Below are positions 1-5,181 of a stretch of 7,496 nt of DNA, piece after piece. How positions within the stretch are numbered: the first letter of the stretch is position 1; each line of letters opens with the position of its first letter. The notes beneath the pieces are model-generated. The model saw only the letters and a program-made list of their open reading frames with translations, made no database searches and had not been told where the DNA came from. The position numbers and the translations under genes were made by a program. Origin of the DNA: Chrysiogenales bacterium (GTDB taxonomy: Bacteria > Acidobacteriota > Aminicenantia > UBA2199); NCBI GenBank assembly GCA_004525465.1, contig SPCN01000105.1, positions 1-7,496 on the forward strand, read 5' to 3'.

Positions 1-858
1 ATAGTTTCCGAACCGTTCTATACCAACTACAACGGTTACGCCTCGCTTTGCAACGTCAAACTCGTGCCGGTGACCGCCAGGGCCGAGGAGGGTTTCCACC
101 TCCCCGAAATCGCCGAATTCGAAAAGAAGGTCTCGCCGAATACACGCGCCGTCCTGCTCTGCTCCCCCAACAACCCCACCGGCACCGTATATACCGTTGA
201 AGAATTGACAGCCATCGGCGCTTTCGCCAAGAAGCATGACCTTTACCTTATCGCCGACGAAGTCTACAAGGAATTCACCTATGACGGCAAGATCCATTTC
301 AGTGTACTGCAGCGCGAAGGCCTGGAGGACCGCGTCATCGTGGTCGACTCCATCTCCAAGCGCTACTCGGCCTGCGGCGCCCGCATCGGCGCGGTCATCT
401 CGCGCAACGAAGAAGTGATGAAGGGCATCGCCAAGTTCGCCCAGGCCCGACTTTGCCCGCCGACGCTTGAGCAGGTCGGGGCCATCGGCGCCTACGAACT
501 CCCCCACGATTATTTCAAAGGGGTCATGGCCGAGTACCAGAAGCGCCGCGACATTTTGTGCGACATCCTGACCTCGCACCCGGGCATTGTCCTGCAAAAG
601 CCCGAAGGCGCCTTTTATGTCATGGCCAAGCTGCCGATCAGCGACGGGGAAACCTTCGCCCGCTGGCTGCTCAACGAATTTTCTGACAACAACGAAACCG
701 TGATGATCGCGCCGGGAGAGGGGTTCTACAGCACTCCGGGCAAAGGCAAGGACGAAGTGCGCCTGGCTTATGTCATCGAGGCCGAAAAACTCGAACGCGC
801 CGCCAGGCTGCTGCTCATCGCCCTTGACCGTTTCCCGGGCACACCCCAGCCGCAATAA
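1..858 (+). CDS. PLP-dependent aminotransferase, class I/II (5' partial)
   Basis: This is the C-terminal 285 residues of a fold-type I aminotransferase, a cytoplasmic enzyme that moves an amino group between an amino acid and a 2-oxo acid using pyridoxal phosphate. The frame is open to base 1, and the first visible residues (EPFYTNYNGY) are already inside the catalytic domain, so the start lies outside the window and the GTG at 64 is internal. Visible landmarks, numbered from base 1: SPNNPTG at 55-61 with the cofactor-contacting Asn; ADEVY with Asp86 and Tyr89, which contact the pyridine ring; SISK with the Schiff-base Lys120; CGARIG with the phosphate-binding Arg128; and DEVRLAY with Arg254 at the usual place of the substrate-carboxylate Arg. 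All catalytic residues are present, so the enzyme is probably active. The CGARIG form differs from the TGWRIG form of many aspartate aminotransferases, and I cannot name the substrate. No terminator is seen after the stop, and the next gene has its own promoter. Confidence 0.92.
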   Translation: MVSEPFYTNYNGYASLCNVKLVPVTARAEEGFHLPEIAEFEKKVSPNTRAVLLCSPNNPTGTVYTVEELTAIGAFAKKHDLYLIADEVYKEFTYDGKIHFSVLQREGLEDRVIVVDSISKRYSACGARIGAVISRNEEVMKGIAKFAQARLCPPTLEQVGAIGAYELPHDYFKGVMAEYQKRRDILCDILTSHPGIVLQKPEGAFYVMAKLPISDGETFARWLLNEFSDNNETVMIAPGEGFYSTPGKGKDEVRLAYVIEAEKLERAARLLLIALDRFPGTPQPQ

Positions 859-880
859 AAAATATTTTAGTTTATTTTTA

Positions 881-908
881 TTGAGATATTTCCCCCATTG
901 CTTATATT
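881..908 (+). promoter_or_regulatory. Predicted sigma-70 promoter for the first secreted KNH-like gene
   Basis: TTGAGA at 881-886 and TATATT at 903-908 are separated by 16 bp, and each matches the sigma-70 consensus at five of six positions. It lies in the AT-rich 80-bp gap after the aminotransferase. The predicted start near 915 gives a leader of about 24 nt containing the AAGGAG ribosome site at 928-933. This is a prediction from sequence only; AT-rich spacers can give such matches by chance. Confidence 0.45.
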
Positions 909-938
909 TAGTGATTTAAAACCAAGCAAGGAGATAGT

Positions 939-1808
939 ATGAAAAAAACAATTTTCCTGGCAGTTGTGATCTTTTTGACAATGGCCCTGGGCTCCCATCT
1001 CTGGGGGCAAACCATCACCGTCACCTCGCCCGCCGCAAATAACGAATGGTGCCGTGGGAGTTCCCATACGATCACCTGGACCTCCTCGGGAGTGACGGGG
1101 AACGTAGCAATACATTTATATCCAGTGAATCAGCCCAACGTTTCCCCGATGCTCATTGCGTCCAATACCGCCAACGACGGCAACTTTCTCTGGCTTTTCC
1201 CCGCCTCCTGCCCTCCCGGCACGTACACGATCCGCGTGCAGTCGGGAGTCCCCGGCGCGTGGATTTTCGATTACAGCGACTACTTCACGATCAAAGCCTG
1301 CCCGTCCCAGACCGTGGTGCAAAGCGGCACTCAGGGAACTTTCAGCAATCCCGGGCCAGCAGTCCTGGGGGTGGTCACAAAACCCACCGCCAAGGTTCCG
1401 AACCTGCAATTGACCAGCTATGCTACCATCACTTCTTTCAAGGTCAACGGCCAATCGACCAGTTCCCACACAAACCGCATCGTCTGCCACCGCGAGCCGC
1501 ATATCGTTCTGTATGCCAATGCCGTCAGTTCGGTAACGCCGATCTCATACCGCTTCAAAATAGATATAACCAATCCCTATGACGCGTACGTGCGAAACAT
1601 CTACGACAGCAACTGGATCAGCCAGAACCAGAAGAATTTCACGATCAGCTATGCCCAGGCCCTGGACAAAATCTGCCCGAACGGCATCCCGGCCGGAGAA
1701 ACGATACGCATGATGTATTACGGAGAAATAACCGTATATGCCAAAAATGACAGCCAGAGCGAACAACCTCAATCAAAAATACACGCCATAAAATTCTGGA
1801 TAGATTAA
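939..1808 (+). CDS. Secreted protein with one Kre9/KNH-like Ig domain and an unknown C-terminal domain
   Basis: A 289-residue exported protein. AAGGAG lies 5 bp before the ATG, and the first 24 residues form a signal peptide (MKK, hydrophobic core to about residue 17) with likely cleavage after LWG, leaving an N-terminal Gln. Residues about 26-118 resemble the Ig-like Kre9/KNH domain (Pfam PF10342 family) in the pattern P..N.EW..G...TITW, then YTIRV, then DYSDYFTI. Cys38, Cys91 and Cys121 could form a disulfide. A linker (about 119-158) leads to a C-terminal domain (160-289) with YATITSFKVNG, PISYRF, NPY, NFTI and VYAKNDSQSEQPQ. This domain has a clear paralogue in the protein encoded at 2058-3263, but I do not recognise it. 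No membrane anchor, lipobox or sorting signal is visible, so the product is probably free in the periplasm or outside the cell. In bacteria KNH-like domains occur in surface or matrix proteins; a binding role is inference. Confidence 0.85.
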   Translation: MKKTIFLAVVIFLTMALGSHLWGQTITVTSPAANNEWCRGSSHTITWTSSGVTGNVAIHLYPVNQPNVSPMLIASNTANDGNFLWLFPASCPPGTYTIRVQSGVPGAWIFDYSDYFTIKACPSQTVVQSGTQGTFSNPGPAVLGVVTKPTAKVPNLQLTSYATITSFKVNGQSTSSHTNRIVCHREPHIVLYANAVSSVTPISYRFKIDITNPYDAYVRNIYDSNWISQNQKNFTISYAQALDKICPNGIPAGETIRMMYYGEITVYAKNDSQSEQPQSKIHAIKFWID

Positions 1809-1830
1809 TAAAAAGTATTTCTTGATTGGG

Positions 1831-1888
1831 CGCCCTTCGTCCGATCTGCTGACGCGGAGATCGCGGCGAAAGGCGGGCTTGCTTTTTT
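1831..1888 (+). terminator. Long imperfect hairpin with a downstream T-run (possible terminator or repeat element)
   Basis: Bases 1831-1847 pair with 1858-1875 to give about 16 base pairs with one mismatch, one bulged C and one G-T wobble, closing a 10-nt loop. Six T's follow at 1883-1888, after a 7-nt gap. The place, 22 bp after the stop of the first secreted gene and before a new promoter, suits a transcription end. The gap before the T-run is longer than in a textbook intrinsic terminator, so it could instead be a dispersed hairpin repeat. Confidence 0.45.
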
Positions 1889-1912
1889 CTGCCGGCAGGC
1901 AAAGGCCGGCTT
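1869..1912. repeat. GC-rich direct and inverted repeats in the spacer
   Basis: AAAGGCGGGCTT (1869-1880) recurs as AAAGGCCGGCTT (1901-1912), identical at 11 of 12 positions with a 32-bp period. GCCGGC at 1891-1896 and again at 1905-1910 is self-complementary, so the two copies can form a 6-bp stem around an 8-nt loop. The block ends 7 bp before the promoter -35 element. It may be a second termination hairpin or part of a REP-like element. No coding signal is seen here. Confidence 0.4.
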
Positions 1913-1916
1913 CTAT

Positions 1917-1948
1917 AAATTGACATTACAGCGTCTCCGTGTTATAAA
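1917..1948 (+). promoter_or_regulatory. Near-consensus extended -10 promoter for the second secreted KNH-like gene
   Basis: A perfect TTGACA (1920-1925), a 17-bp spacer and TATAAA (1943-1948) preceded by TGT (extended -10) match 11 of 12 consensus positions. Transcription should start near 1955, about 100 nt before the ATG at 2058. The -35 context AAATTGACATTA is identical over 12 bases to that of the promoter at 3350-3381, and the -10 context TGTTATA(A/G)A is also shared. High constitutive strength is inferred. Confidence 0.75.
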
Positions 1949-1954
1949 ATGTGA

Positions 1955-2057
1955 GGAAGACAAAATTTATCATTTTACATATAGACTTGCTATAGTAGAA
2001 AACTTCATTGGAAAAATGATCAATCTAGTAATTCATTAAAGAGTTCAAGGAGAAAAA
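1955..2057 (+). promoter_or_regulatory. Structured 5' leader of the second secreted gene
   Basis: The predicted leader of about 100 nt is AT-rich and holds several perfect inverted repeats. ATCATTTT (1969-1976) can pair with AAAATGAT (2013-2020), enclosing a 5-bp stem TATAG/CTATA (1980-1984 with 1990-1994). The same AATGA (2015-2019) can instead pair with TCATT at 2005-2009 or with TCATT at 2033-2037, so the folds exclude one another. The last is close to the AAGGAG ribosome site (2047-2052). It matches no riboswitch class I know. Switching is inference, and chance pairing in AT-rich DNA is a real alternative. Confidence 0.35.
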
Positions 2058-3263
2058 ATGAAAAGTTCAAAATGGACACTCTTGACGTTCCTTTTCCTGA
2101 TAAACTGGCAACTCGCGGCTCAGAGCCTGGTACTGAACGCACCCAACGGCGGCGAAACGCTGATCCTGGGCCAGACCTGCCAGATCAAGTGGACGGCGAA
2201 CGGCATTAACCAGAAGGTCAAACTGCAGCTGCACCAGGGTGGCACAGTGCTGGGTATCATCGCCAACAACCTGGATGCCGTGCCTTCTACCTATACCTGG
2301 ACCATCGGCCGCTACGGTGGAAACACCGCGGCAGCCGACACCAATTACCGCATCCGCATTGTGACCACGGACAACGCCAAGGAAGATTTCAGCGACCGGA
2401 AATTCTCCATCGCAGCCGGGTCTTTGTCCGCGCCCCCGGCCCCACCCACTTCCTTAAATATTGCCGGGGCGCCGCCCGCGTCGACTATGCTGACGATCAG
2501 CAAACCCAACGGCGGCGAAAGCTGGCAGCAAGGCGCTGCCGGCAACATCACCTGGAACGCCTCGGGGCTGAGCGGCAGCAACCGCCTCGAGCTCTGGAAA
2601 GGGAACACCAAGGTCGGCAACATCGTTCAGAACCTCACTTCCGGCCCCGGCGACCACGCCTGGACCATCGGCAATCTCGAAGGGGGAGGCAAAGCCGCCC
2701 CGGCCAGCGGCTACAAGGTCAAGATCATCAACAGCGGCGGCCAGGAAGACATGAGCGACAGGGATTTCACCATCACCCCCGAAATACGGAATCCGCATCT
2801 TGCCCCGAAGGGCCCCCTGCAGATAAATCACCCCAACCTCCAGCCGCAGAACAACATAGTGAACATGGAGATCGTTCCCTACGCCGTGATCACCTCCTTT
2901 GCGGTCAACGGCCGGACTTCTTCCCCCCTCCAGGATCTGATCGAATGTCGGAAGAGCCAGGGAATTGCCTGCCAGACAAGCGCGTTTAGCAAGACACTGC
3001 CCATTATGTACCGTTATACCCTGTATCTGGAAAGTCCGTACAATTCGCATCGCTACCTTATCTACCAAGGCGCATGGCTCCCCCAAAGCAATTTCACGAT
3101 GAATCTTCAAAATATCGGAGTACTGGGCAAGCTTTTCCCCGATGGTTTAAACGGCAAACCGGTCCCGATGGCGGTGTACGGTTCGGTCGGGGTCGAGGCA
3201 AAGAACAACAGCCAAACCGAAGCCCCGCAAATGAGGATTCTTGAAATCTATTTCTATTTGTAA
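2058..3263 (+). CDS. Secreted protein with two Kre9/KNH-like Ig domains and an unknown C-terminal domain
   Basis: A 401-residue exported protein with AAGGAG 5 bp before the ATG. The signal peptide is residues 1-21, with likely cleavage after LAA to leave an N-terminal Gln. Two KNH-like Ig domains follow (24-118 and 144-239). Each opens with PNGGE, has an (I/A)xW strand near GxxxxIKW or GxxxNITW, a TWTIG or AWTIG turn, and ends in FSDRKFSI or MSDRDFTI. A Pro/Ala-rich linker (119-143) separates them. The C-terminal domain (274-401) matches that of the upstream secreted protein: YAVITSFAVNG, PIMYRY, SPY, NFTM, and VEAKNNSQTEAPQ close to the end. No anchor is seen. The two neighbours are therefore diverged paralogues that differ by one Ig domain, each with a separate promoter. 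The role is unknown; an extracellular adhesion or scaffold role is a guess from domain type. Confidence 0.88.
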   Translation: MKSSKWTLLTFLFLINWQLAAQSLVLNAPNGGETLILGQTCQIKWTANGINQKVKLQLHQGGTVLGIIANNLDAVPSTYTWTIGRYGGNTAAADTNYRIRIVTTDNAKEDFSDRKFSIAAGSLSAPPAPPTSLNIAGAPPASTMLTISKPNGGESWQQGAAGNITWNASGLSGSNRLELWKGNTKVGNIVQNLTSGPGDHAWTIGNLEGGGKAAPASGYKVKIINSGGQEDMSDRDFTITPEIRNPHLAPKGPLQINHPNLQPQNNIVNMEIVPYAVITSFAVNGRTSSPLQDLIECRKSQGIACQTSAFSKTLPIMYRYTLYLESPYNSHRYLIYQGAWLPQSNFTMNLQNIGVLGKLFPDGLNGKPVPMAVYGSVGVEAKNNSQTEAPQMRILEIYFYL

Positions 3264-3349
3264 AAAAGAGGCGGCTCCGGCTGAATTTTATTTGTTTGGG
3301 CAGGGACGATAGCGTAAATCATTTCATTGGCCGATGAGAAGTGACAGCA

Positions 3350-3381
3350 AAATTGACATTAAAATTTCAACATGTTATAGA
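3350..3381 (+). promoter_or_regulatory. Extended -10 promoter for the histone H1-like gene
   Basis: TTGACA (3353-3358), a 17-bp spacer and TATAGA (3376-3381) with an upstream TGT form an extended -10 promoter. Its -35 block AAATTGACATTA equals that at 1917-1928. The predicted start at 3387-3390 leaves an extremely short leader that just contains the GGAGG ribosome core (3388-3392). It also places the ATG at 3334 upstream of the transcript, supporting 3397 as the true start. Confidence 0.65.
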
Positions 3382-3396
3382 AAGAGGGGAGGTAAC

Positions 3397-3717
3397 ATGC
3401 CAACAAAAAGAACCGTAATGCGAAGCTCCAAGGGAACCAAACTCTATGCCGTGCGCGATGCCAAGGGCCGTTTCAAGGATATCCAAAGTTACAAACGCTC
3501 CCACGCCATGGATATCAAGCGCAAAAGCAAAGACGAACTGGCCAAGGCCGCCAAGGCGAAAGCCAAACCCAAGGTCAAGCCCAAAACCAAGCCTGTCGTC
3601 AAAGCCAAGGCCAAACCGGTTGTCAAATCAAAAGCCAGGCCGATCGTTAAAAGCAAAGCCAAGACCGTTGTCAAAGCCAAGGCGAAAACCGTAAAGGCCA
3701 AAAAGACCAAGAAGTAA
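3397..3717 (+). CDS. Small lysine/alanine-rich histone H1-like protein
   Basis: A 106-residue very basic protein. I chose the ATG at 3397 because GGGGAGG lies 4 bp before it and the predicted promoter lies between it and the upstream in-frame ATG at 3334. Residues 1-47 form a folded-looking head with TKLYAVRDAKGRFKDIQSYKRSHAMDIKRKS, a pattern I associate with short conserved basic proteins annotated as hypothetical or histone-like. Residues 48-106 form a disordered tail of Lys, Ala, Pro and Val, built on an eight-residue repeat of the KPVVKAKA kind and almost free of acidic residues. Such tails resemble eukaryotic linker histone H1 and bacterial Hc1-like or AlgP-like proteins, which bind DNA through charge. 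Non-specific DNA or RNA binding in the nucleoid is the best inference; a specific function is not shown. It stands as a single-gene unit. Confidence 0.82.
   Translation: MPTKRTVMRSSKGTKLYAVRDAKGRFKDIQSYKRSHAMDIKRKSKDELAKAAKAKAKPKVKPKTKPVVKAKAKPVVKSKARPIVKSKAKTVVKAKAKTVKAKKTKK
3589..3714 (+). repeat. 24-bp tandem repeat encoding the K-P-V-V-K-x-K-A tail
   Basis: Four in-frame 24-bp units (3589-3684) encode KPVVKAKA, KPVVKSKA, RPIVKSKA and KTVVKAKA, and a degenerate fifth (KTVKAKK...) reaches the stop. The units differ in synonymous codons (gtc gtc, gtt gtc, atc gtt, gtt gtc), so the repeat is old at DNA level while the protein pattern is kept. Unit number could vary between strains. Confidence 0.8.
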
Positions 3718-4026
3718 TTCTTTCCAGAATCGAAAAGCAAACCAATGCCCGAAAGTTTTTTTGGCGGGAATAAGCAATATCTGCCGCAGCAGATTCGCCC
3801 AGCAATGGGATTTGCGGCTGGCGATTCAGAAAAAACAGCCAGGTAAAATTCCTCAGGGAATTCATGTCGTTTGCAACGCAGTGTGCAAACTCTCCGGAAG
3901 CCGACTTTCGCACCGGCCGGAAGCAGAATCAGGCCAGCATTTGTTTTTTCCCTCGGCAACGCCTTACCGGAGCAGATTTTTTTGCCGGAAACCACTTTTT
4001 CGAGGCAGCGTTTTGGAATATAATAG
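3718..4026 (+). other. 309-bp gene-free spacer with a run of stem-loops (possible ncRNA)
   Basis: I find no convincing gene in this stretch on either strand. It holds four adjacent potential hairpins: ATCTGC/GCAGAT (3779-3794, 4-nt loop); TCGCC-AGC/GCT-GGCGA with one bulge (3795-3824); AATTCC/GGAATT (3847-3862, TCAG loop); and GTTTGCA/TGCAAAC (3869-3890, 8-nt loop). A weak GGCC/GGCC stem (3916-3935 area) precedes six T's at 3944-3949. This would suit a small structured RNA or a long 3' region of the histone-like transcript. No known RNA family is recognised and no clear promoter is found for it. Confidence 0.3.
4019..4024 (+). promoter_or_regulatory. Perfect -10 box directly before a start codon (possible leaderless promoter)
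   Basis: TATAAT ends 2 bp before the ATG at 4027 and 8 bp before the in-frame ATG at 4033. No ribosome site lies at a proper distance from either. Transcription starting 7-9 bp after the box would begin at or next to the ATG at 4033, giving a leaderless mRNA and moving the true start to the third codon of the longer reading. The -35 region is poor (T-rich, no TTGACA), so confidence is modest. Confidence 0.35.
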
Positions 4027-5142
4027 ATGGCAATGACCCATGAATCAGATAACCGGGATTTGAAAACAGCCAAGGACGATACCAATCCGTTCGGTCGCGC
4101 GGCCTTAAGGCGGTCTTTGAAATTCCGGCATTGGGCAATCGGCATAGCTGCGGCGGCGATTGTCGTTCTGGGATTGATATTGATTTTTCGGCCAGCCCTT
4201 GCTGAGCGGGAACCGGCCATCAACCCGCTCGATGCTGCCAAAGGGCAAGAACAAAGAAAACAGCCTGCCATGTTCAAGGACAGGCTCGCGGCTCAATTAC
4301 AGGTCAACGAGATCATCGCCATGGAAACGGTCGCCCGCCGCGACAAACAGATGCTCCTGGAGCTTTTTGGAAAACTTCAGGAAACAAGCCCCGTCGACAT
4401 TCGCGATTGGGATTTCAGCAATTTATCTGAAGGACAAATGGAAACCCTCCGGCAAAGAGCGCGGAGCGGCGAACCGACAAGCGCCGACTTCCTTGCCTTG
4501 TCCAGCAGATACCATTCCTTGAAGAACCGCATCAGCGGTTTGGAAAAACGTCTGGGCCAACCCAGGGTCGTGGTAAGCGGCGATACCCATTTTCAGATCG
4601 TCTACGATTTTTTATCGGTCCGGACCGGCAAGTCCGCCGCGGAAGCACAGCGGATCATCCAGGACACGCAATTCCAGGACCCCCTGCTTCCCGGCTTCAA
4701 GGTGTGGAATTTCTGGCTGCCCGACGGATTCTGCACATTCGTCACCCAGGGAACCGCTCACCTGACCCCCGCGGAGACTGCCCGCCAGGCAAAAGAAACG
4801 GCACTGGTTCGTTTGAATTCACTTTTCTACATCAGCGGATCGGTCACCGGTCTCCATGAGCGTAAAACCCTTATCAGCGGTTTTTTGAAAAGCACGCGCC
4901 TGGCTGAAATCTCCCCCGGCCAGTTCCGACTCTCCATTGATTTGCGCAGCCAGCAGCACATCCGGGTCCAGGCCGCGGCGCTGCAATTGAAAAAAGTATC
5001 GGCCCTGACGATTTTTCCGCGTGAATTCAACGCCGGCAAAGATTACGCGGTTCGCTTGGGTCCCCGGGGCAATTGGATACAAGTCACTATTTTGAAAAAA
5101 AGGATTTTCCGCGGCCGGCGTATCGTCATTGCCGTAGAATAA
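4027..5142 (+). CDS. Single-pass membrane protein with a LysM-like segment, function unknown
   Basis: 371 residues from the first possible ATG; an in-frame TAG sits directly upstream at 4024-4026, and the ATG at 4033 is an alternative start. The N-terminus is cytoplasmic with basic residues (RRSLKFRH), followed by one membrane helix at about 36-54, so the rest should be periplasmic. Residues about 70-177 are charged and mostly helical, with a short coiled-coil-like stretch (159-177). Residues 181-242 (VVVSGDTHFQIVYDFLS... LLPGFKVWNFW) resemble the divergent GDTH-type LysM segments of periplasmic proteins, and LysM usually binds peptidoglycan. The remaining 125 residues are beta-rich and basic, and match nothing I know. 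Only one Cys (236) is present. A role in cell-envelope organisation is inferred. It stands alone and converges on purA with only 39 bp between the stops; I see no strong terminator there. Confidence 0.75.
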   Translation: MAMTHESDNRDLKTAKDDTNPFGRAALRRSLKFRHWAIGIAAAAIVVLGLILIFRPALAEREPAINPLDAAKGQEQRKQPAMFKDRLAAQLQVNEIIAMETVARRDKQMLLELFGKLQETSPVDIRDWDFSNLSEGQMETLRQRARSGEPTSADFLALSSRYHSLKNRISGLEKRLGQPRVVVSGDTHFQIVYDFLSVRTGKSAAEAQRIIQDTQFQDPLLPGFKVWNFWLPDGFCTFVTQGTAHLTPAETARQAKETALVRLNSLFYISGSVTGLHERKTLISGFLKSTRLAEISPGQFRLSIDLRSQQHIRVQAAALQLKKVSALTIFPREFNAGKDYAVRLGPRGNWIQVTILKKRIFRGRRIVIAVE

Positions 5143-5181
5143 GCAATCTGTCAGCAACCGGGCGTTTTCAAAAAATCTAAA

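Noticed and set aside
64..66. GTG as the start of the aminotransferase
   Set aside because: The frame is open to base 1 and the upstream residues (EPFYTNYNGYA) belong to the family's catalytic domain, so the gene is cut by the window edge.
1645..1926. 93-residue minus-strand ORF over the GC-rich repeat block
   Set aside because: It is composed mostly of antisense of the secreted gene and the hairpin sequence, with no family resemblance.
2454..3110. 218-residue minus-strand ORF opposite the second secreted protein
   Set aside because: It is an antisense shadow of a well-supported gene with signal peptide and domains, and has no ribosome site or recognisable motif.
3334..3396. Upstream ATG giving a 127-residue version of the histone-like protein
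   Set aside because: It has no ribosome site and lies upstream of the predicted promoter, while the ATG at 3397 has GGGGAGG 4 bp before it.
3761..4036. 91-residue plus-strand ORF in the spacer, starting with TTG
   Set aside because: It has no ribosome site, its composition is odd (many Arg, Ser and Cys), it overlaps the next gene's start and it covers the stem-loops.
3489..4277. 262-residue minus-strand ORF across the histone-like gene and the following spacer
   Set aside because: Its C-terminal Leu/Ala-rich stretch is the complement of the lysine repeat, it overlaps two better genes and it resembles no protein family.
5143..5181. Bidirectional terminator between the convergent stops
   Set aside because: I could not find a stem of useful length or a T-run after a stem in these 39 bp on either strand.
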